A stretch of DNA of 35,897 nt, taken from positions 1 to 35,897 of IMG/VR virus record IMGVR_UViG_3300020186_000055. One strand, given 5' to 3'. The notes beneath the pieces are model-generated. The model did no database searches. It had not been told where the DNA came from and saw nothing but the letters and a program-made list of their open reading frames with translations. Shown here piece after piece: positions 7,189-16,644 of this stretch. The position numbers and the translations under genes were made by a program. The first letter of the stretch is position 1, and the number at the start of each line of letters is the position of its first letter. The stretch comes from a virus.

Positions 7189-7929
7189 ATGGAAGACCAA
7201 ACTGAATTCGAGGCCTCTCCTGCGGAAGAGGGAACCTCTGAAGATGTTCAGGAGTCAGAGAACACCGAAGCGTCGGACGAAAACGACGGAACTTCTGAAG
7301 CGTCCGCTGGTGCGGACGAAGAATCCACTGATGGTCAGTGGTACGTCCCAGGCAGGTTTAAAACTGTCGAGGATATGCGGCAAAGTTACTCTCATCTTGA
7401 GTCAGCATATGGCAAAAGCCAGAGTGAGCTAAGCAGGCTGCGCAGAGATCGGACAACTCACAAAGAGCCCGAACAACCCAGCTTGGAGCAATTTGCCGCG
7501 AGTCTCCAACGTGACCCTATTAAAGCAATTCAGGACGTTGTTCGTCCTGAGGTGCAAAAGGCGCACAACGAGGCCCGGCGTGTCCGGTTTGAATCTGAGT
7601 ATGAACGACTAAAAACCAACAAGGAGTTTTTGGAGCTTGAGCCAATCATGGCAAACATAGCCGAGAACTTCGAAGAGGTTATTGAAAACACCGAGCTTAA
7701 AAACGACCCAAGAACCCTGCACCTGCTCTTTTACGCAGCTCAGGGAGTCAAGGCACAACAGAGAATGTCTGAAGCCGAGAATCGTGGGAAAGCTAAGGGA
7801 AAGTCTGCTGCTCTGAAGAAGACCAAAGCACAAGTCGAAGGCCAGTCTGCGTCGAAGGGTCATCAAACACGCAACTTCGATGAACTCAGTTTAGAGGACA
7901 TGAGAAAAGAACTTTTGAAGAAAAAATAA
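7189..7929 (+). CDS. Scaffolding protein
   Basis: Capsid assembly chaperone, expelled or degraded before maturation. The first 45 residues are almost all Glu, Asp, Ser, Thr and Ala. A predicted coiled coil (about 60-95, with SYSHLESAYGKSQSELSRLR) and a long helical middle follow, and the C-terminus is basic (GKAKGKSAALKKTKAQ), ending in a short helix that would bind the coat. This composition and its position immediately before the major capsid gene are typical of scaffolds. AAGGAAG precedes the ATG. Confidence 0.75.
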   Translation: MEDQTEFEASPAEEGTSEDVQESENTEASDENDGTSEASAGADEESTDGQWYVPGRFKTVEDMRQSYSHLESAYGKSQSELSRLRRDRTTHKEPEQPSLEQFAASLQRDPIKAIQDVVRPEVQKAHNEARRVRFESEYERLKTNKEFLELEPIMANIAENFEEVIENTELKNDPRTLHLLFYAAQGVKAQQRMSEAENRGKAKGKSAALKKTKAQVEGQSASKGHQTRNFDELSLEDMRKELLKKK

Positions 7930-7962
7930 TCAAGAGGCTTTTCCCACTCTCTGACTTAATAA

Positions 7963-8931
7963 ATGGAAACTACACTAACTCTCCCCGCAAATCAATACAG
8001 CTATTACCACAAGCTGATGCTTGCCAACGCCCGTAAGAAGCTCCGCTTCTGGGATCTTGGCAAAAAGAAAACCCACCCCAAGGGCTTCGGAACCGATAGT
8101 TACGTTCTGAAGTTTGGCCATGTGTCGTCTAGCGTGAACGAACTTACGCAAGGCGTGGCCCCCGGCGCTAGCACGATTGATACTAACAAGTATACCGTGG
8201 TGCTGAAGCAATACGGCCAACATATCCCGCTCTCCGATTGGGTTATCACCACCTCGATTGACCCCGTTTTGGAAGACGTCTCGGAAGAACTCGGCTACAC
8301 CGCCGGTGTCTCAACCGACGAAGTCATTCGAAACGAACTACTCGCTTCAGCGACTACCAACATTCAATATGTTGGCGCTGGTAACACCGCGGACAACGAT
8401 ATCGCCGCAACCGAAGTCTTTAGCGCTACCGATGCCCTTAAAGCCGTTCGTGTGCTGAAGGGTGGCGACGCCCCAATGTTCGATGATGATATGTATGTCT
8501 GGGTGGTTCACCCATACAACACTATCGACATTATGTCGGACACCTCGGCTGGCGGCTTCATTGAGTTGAACAAGTATGTTGCTGGTTTAGCGGACGGTCC
8601 TCTGAAAGGCGAAGTTGGAAAGGCCTACGGCGCTCGCGTCATGGAAACTACCAGCATTAGCGCCGTCGCAAACGCTACTCCGGTTAACGTCTATCGCTCC
8701 TTTATGCTCGCTAAGGATGCTTTCGTTGTGACCACGCTCGACAAAAACCACATGAAGCTGATCGTTAAGCAAGTCGGTTCGTCCGGCGTTGCTGATCCGC
8801 TCGATCAAGTTGGTTCGGCTGGCTACAAGCTCCAATTTGGCGTTAAGTATGTTGGAGGTTCCTTTACCGGCCACAATGGTGCAAGTCCAGACCTGGCCGT
8901 GCAAATAAGGGGCGGGGCGACAGGGGGTTGA
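7963..8931 (+). CDS. Major capsid protein, N4-gp56 family
   Basis: The HK97-fold coat protein. Length (322 aa) and segments such as VNELTQGVAPGASTI and KQYGQHIPLSDWV, which lead into the long spine helix, match the N4-gp56 family. The codon choice is more biased than in neighbouring genes (CGC, AAG, GGC), as expected for the most abundant product. A strong intrinsic terminator begins ten bases after the stop. No strong ribosome binding site is seen ahead of the ATG. Confidence 0.85.
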   Translation: METTLTLPANQYSYYHKLMLANARKKLRFWDLGKKKTHPKGFGTDSYVLKFGHVSSSVNELTQGVAPGASTIDTNKYTVVLKQYGQHIPLSDWVITTSIDPVLEDVSEELGYTAGVSTDEVIRNELLASATTNIQYVGAGNTADNDIAATEVFSATDALKAVRVLKGGDAPMFDDDMYVWVVHPYNTIDIMSDTSAGGFIELNKYVAGLADGPLKGEVGKAYGARVMETTSISAVANATPVNVYRSFMLAKDAFVVTTLDKNHMKLIVKQVGSSGVADPLDQVGSAGYKLQFGVKYVGGSFTGHNGASPDLAVQIRGGATGG

Positions 8932-8941
8932 TTAATTATAC

Positions 8942-8975
8942 GGGACGGGGAGAAATCCCCGTCCCCTTTCTTGTT
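8942..8975 (+). terminator. Intrinsic terminator after the capsid gene
   Basis: GGGACGGGGA (8942-8951) pairs perfectly with TCCCCGTCCC (8956-8965) over a GAAA tetraloop, followed by CTTTCTTGTTT. It is probably leaky, so that capsid is made in excess over the tail genes downstream. Confidence 0.85.
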
Positions 8976-8976
8976 T

Positions 8977-9432
8977 ATGCTCTTCTGCGACTTCCACCAC
9001 AAACTTAAACGCTTGAACCCAAGACTTTGGGTTGATTGCAACCATGAGATTGCCCCCTACCACAAGGATTTCCCAATGGCTGGGTTGTACCTGGGGGCAA
9101 AGTATATTTTCGGCGTCCCGCATCGCGAAGTCCATGAGCACTCGACCTTCGGGGTGGACACTAAGACTTTAAGACAACACGGATACCGTGGATTGCCGGA
9201 CAACGACAAAGGCAAATTCTTAGATTTTGATTTTGTCTCCAAAGTTCGAAAAGAAAATCCCAAGGCGATCGAGGATCGAATCCTCTCGCGGGGCTACAGA
9301 TTTATTTTATCGAAACTGGTCAAGTTTGGCCACATTTCCAAAACCAAAGCCGAAAAAATATTCGGGGTTACATTAGAGCCCGACAAACCAGACAACGCCT
9401 GGATTCGCCGCTACTTAGCCATAGGAATTTAA
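8977..9432 (+). CDS. Hypothetical protein downstream of capsid, 151 aa
   Basis: A basic, His-rich protein beginning MLFCDFHHKLKRLNPRLW, with FPMAGLYLGAKYIFGVPHRE in the middle and a helical C-terminus. No family is recognised. A TTG at 8971 is an alternative start. Both candidates lie in or just after the T-rich tail of the capsid terminator and have no Shine-Dalgarno sequence outside the hairpin, so translation may depend on the stem being open or on coupling. Its stop is one base from the next ATG. Confidence 0.7.
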   Translation: MLFCDFHHKLKRLNPRLWVDCNHEIAPYHKDFPMAGLYLGAKYIFGVPHREVHEHSTFGVDTKTLRQHGYRGLPDNDKGKFLDFDFVSKVRKENPKAIEDRILSRGYRFILSKLVKFGHISKTKAEKIFGVTLEPDKPDNAWIRRYLAIGI

Positions 9433-9433
9433 C

Positions 9434-9730
9434 ATGAGTCGACAGAGTGTACTTCCGAGAGAACAATTTGATTACGCCCGCATTGCAACAAACGCTAGTA
9501 CCGCCGTTAAGGTGGGGCAGGGGGCATTACACACGATTTCCGTTAACAAGGTTGGAGCATCGGCAAATGTTTGTACCGTTTACGACGGCCTCTCTGCTGC
9601 TGGAACCGTGATTGCGGCTGTAGACACGACCGCCAGGGCATCGATTCTCTACGATGTTGTTTTTAACATTGGACTTTTTATTGTCACCGCCACGGGAACC
9701 GCCGGGGATATTACGGTTAGCTATCGATAA
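9434..9730 (+). CDS. Small beta-rich virion protein candidate, 98 aa
   Basis: After a short polar start the sequence is a run of beta-strand-like segments (ALHTISVNKVGA, ANVCTVYDGL, ILYDVVFNIGLFIVTATG). Size and composition resemble capsid decoration or fibre-associated proteins, and it resembles in style the two small proteins at 22885 and 23230. The stop overlaps the next gene's ATG (TAATG). Function is inferred from composition and position only. Confidence 0.7.
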   Translation: MSRQSVLPREQFDYARIATNASTAVKVGQGALHTISVNKVGASANVCTVYDGLSAAGTVIAAVDTTARASILYDVVFNIGLFIVTATGTAGDITVSYR

Positions 9731-10443
9731 TGGCAATGACTCGCGGACAACTTTTAGATCGATGCGCCAAGATTATCGGCGATGACAGCTCGGACTTTCG
9801 CACCACTGTCGCTGGTGGGTTAGACCATATGTTGTTTTCGTTATGGGATCGCCACGATTGGGCGTTCAAACACAAGACCGGCACCTTTACCACAGTTCTC
9901 GGAACGGAATCCTACAATTTAAGTTCTGGAACCCCCGACCTTCGGTCCACCGAGGACCTTGATGTCGTTTATGATAAAACTAACGGCCTCAGGCTCCGCA
10001 AAGTTGATCTTCGCGCAGTGCGAAAAGTTTACCCCAAAGAGGATAGCACCGGCAAACCGGCCCAGTACGCATCCTGGGGGGCAAAGACAATATTTCTTAC
10101 CCCTAACCCTGACGGTGCCTACGTCATTAAGTTTTTGTATTTAAGCAAACCCACACTGCCGACGGCGGATGCTAACGACTTAGAAACTCAGTGTGGCCTT
10201 CCGGACTATGTCCAATTTTTGTTTGAGAAGATGGTGCTAGCCGAGGCCATGCTTTACTCAGACGATTCCCGCCGCCCGACGATTCTCCAGGAACTAGAGA
10301 GCATCCTTTTGCCAAAGGCAATCGAGGCCGATATGCGGCACCTAGAATCCGGTGCACGCTTCAAGTTTTGGGAAGAAGAGTTATCCCCAACGAGCCTTAC
10401 CTACGACGATTATCTTAGAAACGTTTACTTTTCCGAAAACTAA
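9730..10443 (+). CDS. Head-tail adaptor / tail tube protein A-like
   Basis: The first ring below the portal in short-tailed phages. The helical start (MTRGQLLDRCAKIIGDD, then LDHMLFSLWDRHDWAFKH), a beta-rich centre with GTESYNLSSGTPDLRS, and a helical C-terminus ending WEEELSPTSLTYDDYLRN are the layout of podovirus adaptor proteins (gp4/gp11-like). Length 237 fits. It precedes the large tail hub, as in other podoviruses. Confidence 0.65.
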   Translation: MAMTRGQLLDRCAKIIGDDSSDFRTTVAGGLDHMLFSLWDRHDWAFKHKTGTFTTVLGTESYNLSSGTPDLRSTEDLDVVYDKTNGLRLRKVDLRAVRKVYPKEDSTGKPAQYASWGAKTIFLTPNPDGAYVIKFLYLSKPTLPTADANDLETQCGLPDYVQFLFEKMVLAEAMLYSDDSRRPTILQELESILLPKAIEADMRHLESGARFKFWEEELSPTSLTYDDYLRNVYFSEN

Positions 10444-10449
10444 ATCCCC

Positions 10450-12378
10450 ATGCCGATTCGCGGTGAGTTTACCAAAAAGTTTCCAACGTTCGCAAACGGG
10501 GTGGATGATACATCCCCAGTGGGTTCGCGCAATACCGAGAATACACTTTCGGTTGGCTTAAACGCCGACTTCACCACCGGCGCCCTGGTTAAAACAAGGG
10601 CCGGGTATACCAAGATTAATACTTCCGCTTGGTCAACTCGCAGAGTACGCCATGGTTTTGAATACACGGTTAGCTCTGGCGTTTTTGAAAGTTTAGTTTA
10701 CGGAGAGGCGTCCACCCCAACGGGGACCTCGGGGATACTGGCGAAAATGGCTGGCGTTGGCGTGCCTACCACGATCAAGTCAAGCTTGGCTGATAGCGTG
10801 AAGCCGTCGATAGTTCAGTTCAGGACTTTGGCTTTTGTTTTCAACGGGACCGACGATTTTATCTACGACGGCACCACAACTAGGCAGATAGGCATTACCA
10901 CCCCAGCCAGCGCCCCGACGCTAAACACCACAATCAACGGTAATTTGGTAATTATTGGTTCTTACATTTATGCCTATAGTTACTACAACTCGGTAACTGG
11001 CGCCGAGTCCAGCCTATCTGCCTCTTCGGCTACGTTGACCGCCGGAGCCACATCAATCCTTGATGGCATAAGGATTAACATCGCCGCCGGATCTGCGACC
11101 ACCGCAAACACAATCAGAGTTTACAGATCGGTTAACGGCGGATCAGCATTGTTTTTGGACGGCACGACAGCCATTTCTTCTACCACTTACGACTCTACGG
11201 TTGCCGACTCTGCCCTAGTAACCGCCGCCGAACCCGACAACAGCCGATTGCCGGGCACAGCAAAATACGTTGTTTCGCAAGATAACCGCCTTTTTGTGGC
11301 GGGATTTACGGCGAACCCGAACCGGGTTCAGTACTCTAAAATTGGTCAGTTCGGGCCGAGTCCGGAGAGCTTTCAAGCCGCTGATTTTGCTGATTGCAAC
11401 CTAAATGATGGCGATAAAATTATTGGGTTGGGGACGGTTAACGGAATAGTCTTAGTTCTAAAGCAGCGATCGGTCGGAAAGCTAATCCCTATTGGGATCA
11501 CCACCGGCTCAGCCGAAGCCACAGGCTCACAAAAATATGTCTACGTAGAAATATCCCCTGACATTACGTCGCTCTCGCACCACACGCTTATTAGTTTGGA
11601 TACATTTGCCGTTTGGATGGGGACTGACGATCTTTACGGGACAGACGGAAGCCAGATTTACCGTTTTGGCAAACGCGTTCTCGGGACCTACACAACCATA
11701 AACTTCGCGCAAAAGTGGAAGTTTAGCGCCATCAACAAAATCAGCGCCCAGCAGCTTGTGTTTTCTGTTTGCCGAGCGGGGCAAGCAGAGCCAGATTTTC
11801 AGCTTGTTGCTCATTACCGCAACTTCCCCAACCTAGCCTTTTCTTATTATTCCCCCGGGCTAAACACGACGACGCACCCAGGGATTCAGGCCGGGACAAT
11901 ATTTTCGGCTACCTCTAACGGTTTAAGGATTTATTGCTTTGGGTCCAGCGCCGCTGTTGGAACCGTATATTTGCTTGACAGCGGCACTAACGACGATGGT
12001 TTGGCGATTTATTATGATTGCCGCCTGCCATGGGATGATGTTGGCGATCCCTCAACCAAAAGCCTGTACCACAGCTATTTTATCTTTGTCTCTGGGCCGA
12101 GCACAACCTCCACCATTACTCATATTTTCGAGAGAGACAGGGTTGCAATAATTGTTAAGACAGCAACCTCAACGCTTCAGCCCCTAGGCGCGCAACAATG
12201 GTCCGTACCCGACTGGGTAGGCTTTAGCTGGCCAGCCCAGCAAATTAAGCCAGTCGGATTTTTCCCCCATCTCAAGGCCTACTACGCCCGGTACGGGTGG
12301 CAAAACACAAACTTAAACGAACCCTATTCAATTTACAACATCATACGCGTTGCTCAGGAAACCCCCCTCCACCGATAA
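10450..12378 (+). CDS. Tail hub/nozzle protein
   Basis: A 642-residue beta-rich protein that begins with GEFTKKFPTFANGVDDTSP and includes internal motifs such as QDNRLFVAGFTANPNRVQYS and FAVWMGTDDLYGTDG, resembling propeller-like tail tubular protein B and P22-type hub proteins. Placement directly after the adaptor supports this. The stop overlaps the fibre gene's ATG. The exact homologue cannot be named without a search. Confidence 0.65.
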   Translation: MPIRGEFTKKFPTFANGVDDTSPVGSRNTENTLSVGLNADFTTGALVKTRAGYTKINTSAWSTRRVRHGFEYTVSSGVFESLVYGEASTPTGTSGILAKMAGVGVPTTIKSSLADSVKPSIVQFRTLAFVFNGTDDFIYDGTTTRQIGITTPASAPTLNTTINGNLVIIGSYIYAYSYYNSVTGAESSLSASSATLTAGATSILDGIRINIAAGSATTANTIRVYRSVNGGSALFLDGTTAISSTTYDSTVADSALVTAAEPDNSRLPGTAKYVVSQDNRLFVAGFTANPNRVQYSKIGQFGPSPESFQAADFADCNLNDGDKIIGLGTVNGIVLVLKQRSVGKLIPIGITTGSAEATGSQKYVYVEISPDITSLSHHTLISLDTFAVWMGTDDLYGTDGSQIYRFGKRVLGTYTTINFAQKWKFSAINKISAQQLVFSVCRAGQAEPDFQLVAHYRNFPNLAFSYYSPGLNTTTHPGIQAGTIFSATSNGLRIYCFGSSAAVGTVYLLDSGTNDDGLAIYYDCRLPWDDVGDPSTKSLYHSYFIFVSGPSTTSTITHIFERDRVAIIVKTATSTLQPLGAQQWSVPDWVGFSWPAQQIKPVGFFPHLKAYYARYGWQNTNLNEPYSIYNIIRVAQETPLHR

Positions 12379-14084
12379 TGAGAATTGCCCTAGATACACC
12401 ACTCCGAGATCCTTTGATGGAAAAGAACATCATTGGGTTACGGTACTTTCTTAACGGAAACTTTGGCCCAGACCCACTTCCTGGCCAGGTTCTAATTGGA
12501 GTCACGGGGGGCAAGTATGTTCCGGCGTTTCTTACCGCCGGGGCCAACATTACAATTACAGAGAGCAGCGGAAGCGTGTCCATCGCCTCTTCCGGGGGTA
12601 GTGGGGGTAGTGGGTATTCCACGGTTCAAGACGAGGGAACGCCGCTAACTCAACGCAGCACGTTAAACTTTACAGGCGCTGGAGTTACCGCTTCGGACAG
12701 CGGCGCGGTGACAACGGTCAATATCCCATCAGGGGGTGGAGCACCTTCAACGGCAACCTATATAACGAAAACGCCGGATGCGGGATTGAGCGCAGAGCAA
12801 GCTCTTTCGTTGCTTACCTCGGGGCTAATGGTTGCTACTACGGCAACCGGGGTTGTACTTAGTCGAGTCTTGACGGCGGGCTCAACAAAGATTTCAATTA
12901 CCAACGGAGACGGGATTTCTGGAAACCCGACCTTTGACGTAACCCAAGCAAATTTAGATCACGGGTCGATTGGCGGTTTGGCTGACGATGATCACACGCA
13001 ATATGCGCTTCTCACCGGGAGAGCTGGTGGGCAGACTTTAAACGGCGGTGCGGCTTCGGGAGAGAATCTAAATCTTAGTTCCACAGCTCATGCCACTAAG
13101 AACCTCATTAGGTTAGGCACACTCTCTGCTTACGATGAGTTAAACGACCGAATCGGAGCTGGGACTCTAGTCCCGCTAAATAAATTTCATTCTAAAAGTG
13201 TTAATAACGCGGATGGCTTTACGGCGGAAGTTGTCGCGACTAGTGCAAACAATCCCAACATAATTTTTCAAAAGGCCCGAGGCACCATTGGTGCTGAATC
13301 CGTAATTTCAAATCTAGACCCACTGGGGTTCTTGCTCTTTCGTGGGTATAATTCTTCTTATCAAGATGCCGCTTGGATCGCGGTAAGAGCGAGCGAGGCC
13401 TGGGGTGTTGGGGCTCAAGGCACGGAAATGCGCTTTGCCGTTACCCCGATAGGAACGACAGCAGCATCGGAAAGCATGCGGCTCAGGTCTACTGGTCTAT
13501 CCGTTAAGGGCAATGGCACTCTCGCCGCGCCGACGGTTTCCCTTGAGTCACAAGGAACCGACGCAGTCTTGATTTCCAAAGGCACGACTGCCCAAGCTCC
13601 GGCTGCTGTTGATGGCTATCTTCGCTATGACACGACAACTGGAAAGCTCCGTGCTGTTCAAGGCGGTGTATGGGTTGACGTGATTGGCGGTGGGAGTTTC
13701 TCCGCCACCACGATAGAAGCTAACCTGGGGTCCACCCCTGTCTTTCAAGGCAAGTTTACAATCACCGACGCAGCGATCTCAAGCACCAGCAAGGTTCTTT
13801 GCTGGCAAGCACCCGGTCCCTACACAGGCAAGGGTACGCGCGCAGACGAAGCTTCTATGCAACCCGTTCAAGTAATTGCTGTAGAACCAGCAGCCGGTAC
13901 CGCAACGGTTTACTGGCAGACCCCTCCAATGATTGGGGAACGACTTAAAAACAACGAGACCAAAATCAATGCAGGAGCAACCTTTGATAGGTTAGCTAAC
14001 CTACGATGGCCATCAGAATATTCGCAAGTTCGAATTGGCAAAGTCCGAGGCAACGTTAAATTTTCCTATTCAGTAGCAGCATAA
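12378..14084 (+). CDS. Tail fibre protein, 568 aa
   Basis: Starts MRIALDTPLRDPLMEKNI inside the previous stop (TAATG). The N-terminal part has a Gly/Ser linker (SSGGSGGSG) and the common fibre segment LDHGSIGGLADDDHTQYALL near residues 190-210. Further repetitive beta-structure follows, with an Ala/Thr-rich distal part. The protein likely attaches to the tail hub by its N-terminus and contacts the host surface. A longer reading from a GTG at 12297 is unlikely because it would lie inside the preceding gene. Confidence 0.75.
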   Translation: MRIALDTPLRDPLMEKNIIGLRYFLNGNFGPDPLPGQVLIGVTGGKYVPAFLTAGANITITESSGSVSIASSGGSGGSGYSTVQDEGTPLTQRSTLNFTGAGVTASDSGAVTTVNIPSGGGAPSTATYITKTPDAGLSAEQALSLLTSGLMVATTATGVVLSRVLTAGSTKISITNGDGISGNPTFDVTQANLDHGSIGGLADDDHTQYALLTGRAGGQTLNGGAASGENLNLSSTAHATKNLIRLGTLSAYDELNDRIGAGTLVPLNKFHSKSVNNADGFTAEVVATSANNPNIIFQKARGTIGAESVISNLDPLGFLLFRGYNSSYQDAAWIAVRASEAWGVGAQGTEMRFAVTPIGTTAASESMRLRSTGLSVKGNGTLAAPTVSLESQGTDAVLISKGTTAQAPAAVDGYLRYDTTTGKLRAVQGGVWVDVIGGGSFSATTIEANLGSTPVFQGKFTITDAAISSTSKVLCWQAPGPYTGKGTRADEASMQPVQVIAVEPAAGTATVYWQTPPMIGERLKNNETKINAGATFDRLANLRWPSEYSQVRIGKVRGNVKFSYSVAA

Positions 14085-14094
14085 CGGGGTTTTT

Positions 14095-14781
14095 ATGGCA
14101 GTAATTGAAAGCACAGGCGGAACAATCGCGGGAGTCGGGCAAGAGGCTTTTGCGGGGATGCACGTACGTCCCACACCCATTGGCCCCTCGACGGCTAATG
14201 GTAGTTATCGAATTGCGGCCACCACAGGTACGATCGCCGCCGCTCTCGCCGCCTCCGGACAATTGTTTTATGTAAGATGGACGGATGCTACACGCTTTTT
14301 TGTTTTACACAAATTCACCGCGCAGTTCCAACCGCTTACCCTCTTTACAGCGGGAACACTGACTGATTTCGGGTTTGATCTACTCAAGGTAACGGCTGTT
14401 TCTGCCGGCGGTGGCGGCACGGATCTTGGCGCTTTGGTGAAAACAAAAATGCGGACAACTATGGGTACTAGTCTTTTAGACACGGCTGGGTTGATGCGGA
14501 TTGCCACTACCGGGGTGCTAACATCAATAACCTCAGTTGATTCTACTTCCATCGCACAAAGTCTTGGTGACACGCAGCGGGTAAATCCAGCGGCTGCGAC
14601 AGAAGAGCAGAATGTTAACTCCCCTAATTTAGAATACAAAGCAGATCTTGCCAACGGGGAATACCCATTAGTTCTTGCTCAAAACGAGGGGTTAGTATTT
14701 CGCAATCGTACTGTTTGGCCTGCCGCAGGCACCGGCGTCATAACGATAAACATGGTCTGGTCAGAGGTTGGGGCTTTTTAG
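14095..14781 (+). CDS. Virion structural protein of unknown function
   Basis: 228 residues, Ala/Thr/Gly-rich and low in Cys and His, with alternating strands (YRIAATTGTIAAALAASG, LVLAQNEGLVFRNRTVWP). It starts ten bases after the fibre gene. It is most likely a baseplate or fibre-associated component. The C-terminal LVFRNRTVW segment is common in small virion proteins, but I cannot assign a family. Confidence 0.65.
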   Translation: MAVIESTGGTIAGVGQEAFAGMHVRPTPIGPSTANGSYRIAATTGTIAAALAASGQLFYVRWTDATRFFVLHKFTAQFQPLTLFTAGTLTDFGFDLLKVTAVSAGGGGTDLGALVKTKMRTTMGTSLLDTAGLMRIATTGVLTSITSVDSTSIAQSLGDTQRVNPAAATEEQNVNSPNLEYKADLANGEYPLVLAQNEGLVFRNRTVWPAAGTGVITINMVWSEVGAF

Positions 14782-14867
14782 GGAAATTTCGGCGGATCAA
14801 TATGTGATTTTGGAGTTTTTTTAAGTCACCTACACTTACGAGGCCTATCAACCTTAAGGATTTGTGA

Positions 14868-16028
14868 ATGGCAACATTAGTTTTACCAAAAGATATGGAG
14901 TTTAACGACGGGGAAATAGCTCGCGGTACGGACGTTCGCGCCAATGACCAGGCTATTCGCGACTGGCTGAACACCACCTCGATTGACCAAGCCAACATCA
15001 ACATGACTGGGGCCTTTGACTTCCTAGGGGTGGTTAGCTTTGTTGGTGGTAGTTTCCGAGTAAAGGGCGCTGGTTCCGGGTCCGCCGCCTTCCAGAATGC
15101 CAACACCAGCACAAGCCGCACTGCAACAGTCCCGGACCCAGGATCGGACTTCACCCTAGCCGCCATTGAGCTTGAGGCGTTGGGTTTTTATAACATTGGC
15201 TTCGCGCAAGGCGCGGATTCGAGCATTTTAAAAATTACTAGCGCCAACGGAGCGGCTCTAAGCACAACAAACAATAAAGGTTATGTGCGCATTCAGTCGT
15301 CGACGGCTGGGACTTTCAGGACCTTTACTGTCACCGCCGACGTCACTATTGATCTTACCGGAGCGCATTGGGGGTTAAATGCCAAGGGCAGCACAACTGC
15401 CTCACTGTTAAGAATCTACGCCATCGACGATGGGGGCACCCTAAAATGGGGCGTCGGGTATTGCGGCGGGTTTGAGTATATCCGCAACACACAAGACAGC
15501 ACAACCGCCACCACCATTGACCTCCCGGAAGAAATTTTAGTTAATTCCGACGTCTCCACCGACAATTCCCCAGTGATGGATGTCGGGCACGTTGAGGCCA
15601 GCTTCATGGATGCCACAAATGAATGGGCGATTACTGCCTATCGCCCCGGCTTGAAGTCAGCTGATGGAAAGTGGCAACCATGGTCTATAGCTTTCACCGG
15701 CTTCTCGTCCGATCCAGCAACACCGGATGCAAGGTGGGCGCAGGTGGGGAAAATGGTTACTATAAAAATGCACCCGACTAACGGAACCTCAAATGCCACG
15801 ACGCTGACAGTAACTGCCCCAATCAGGGCTTTTGTGGGTACAGAATATGCAGCACCCGGGTCAGCAGTCGTGAATAACGGGGTAAATCTAGGGGCTCCAG
15901 GACTGATGCTAACCACCTCCGGCTCCGCAACGATAGCTTGTTATAGAGACGTTGCCTTTAGTGCCTGGACTAACGTCAACGCTAAAACACTAAAAGGCAT
16001 GCTTAGCTATGAGATGTTTCAACCGTAG
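14868..16028 (+). CDS. Second tail fibre / receptor-binding protein
   Basis: The ATG follows AAGGATTTGTGA. The N-terminus (LPKDMEFNDGEIARGTDVRA, then NDQAIRDWLN) is of the type that anchors short fibres. The body is beta-rich with Thr/Ser/Gly, and the C-terminus ends in a compact hydrophobic domain (TLKGMLSYEMFQP). The modest N-terminal helix and variable-looking body suggest receptor binding. It is followed by a micro-frame and a GNAT acetyltransferase, a combination seen where fibre assembly or modification genes cluster. Confidence 0.65.
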   Translation: MATLVLPKDMEFNDGEIARGTDVRANDQAIRDWLNTTSIDQANINMTGAFDFLGVVSFVGGSFRVKGAGSGSAAFQNANTSTSRTATVPDPGSDFTLAAIELEALGFYNIGFAQGADSSILKITSANGAALSTTNNKGYVRIQSSTAGTFRTFTVTADVTIDLTGAHWGLNAKGSTTASLLRIYAIDDGGTLKWGVGYCGGFEYIRNTQDSTTATTIDLPEEILVNSDVSTDNSPVMDVGHVEASFMDATNEWAITAYRPGLKSADGKWQPWSIAFTGFSSDPATPDARWAQVGKMVTIKMHPTNGTSNATTLTVTAPIRAFVGTEYAAPGSAVVNNGVNLGAPGLMLTTSGSATIACYRDVAFSAWTNVNAKTLKGMLSYEMFQP

Positions 16029-16035
16029 GAACTTT

Positions 16036-16101
16036 ATGGGTTACCTTATTAAAACCGTTTTCCACAAAGACAATGAGTGTATTTACTCGCTGGCGAAATA
16101 G
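16036..16101 (+). CDS. Possible 21-aa micro-protein
   Basis: AGGA five bases ahead of an ATG opens the frame MGYLIKTVFHKDNECIYSLA-K, which ends at TAG six bases before the acetyltransferase start. The acetyltransferase has no clear ribosome binding site of its own, so this short frame may serve to couple its translation. It may equally be chance. Confidence 0.35.
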   Translation: MGYLIKTVFHKDNECIYSLAK

Positions 16102-16107
16102 CTTCGG

Positions 16108-16644
16108 ATGTTAAAATCGAAAACCCTACAACTAATCCCTTACGGACCCGAGCACTGGGAAATCATGGCCCGCTGGTACTACGACGATGCTTACCGGGAT
16201 ATGTTTCGTCACCATACCAAGCTTCTTCGCAAACACGAACTAGAGAACTACACGGCCCTAATAGGTGGTGAGGCCTTTATTGTTTTAGATGCCGCCGGCA
16301 AAGAACCCATGGGCTACGTTCAAGTAATCCCCAGCCATAAGCACAACAGGTCCTTTGAAGTCGGGATGCTCATAGACAAGAAGTTTCAAAAAAATAGAAA
16401 CCCTTGTGAAGTTCTCGTTGTCCTCTTTGAGTACATGTTCCACAAGCTAGGCTTTCACAAAGCTGTCATTGAAATCTTAGAGAGCAACACCAGCCTTAAG
16501 AAAACGTTGGTGGCTGCGGGTTTCATGAGCGAAGGCCGACTGGTTGACGAGTCCTATATGGACGGCAAATACGTTAACGAACTTCGTTTCGCGATGTTCG
16601 ACTCCTATTACAACAAACACTACAAACAGAAATTAGCGGCTTAA
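16108..16644 (+). CDS. GNAT-family acetyltransferase
   Basis: A 178-residue N-acetyltransferase that would transfer acetyl from acetyl-CoA. The layout is typical: strand-helix start (LQLIPYGPEHWEIMARWY), central strands FIVLDAAGKEPMGYVQVI and FEVGMLID, an acetyl-CoA site region KFQKNRNPCEVLVVLFEYMF, and the terminal AVIEILESNTSLKKTLVAAG motif of RimJ-like enzymes. The usual Q/RxxGxG/A loop is degenerate (QKNRNPCE). The substrate is unknown. Sitting among fibre and ejection genes, it may modify a virion protein or a host target. Confidence 0.75.
   Translation: MLKSKTLQLIPYGPEHWEIMARWYYDDAYRDMFRHHTKLLRKHELENYTALIGGEAFIVLDAAGKEPMGYVQVIPSHKHNRSFEVGMLIDKKFQKNRNPCEVLVVLFEYMFHKLGFHKAVIEILESNTSLKKTLVAAGFMSEGRLVDESYMDGKYVNELRFAMFDSYYNKHYKQKLAA

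Noticed and set aside
12297-12377. Upstream GTG start for the tail fibre gene
   Set aside because: It lies within the tail hub gene; the ATG at 12378 overlaps the hub's stop and gives a normal start.
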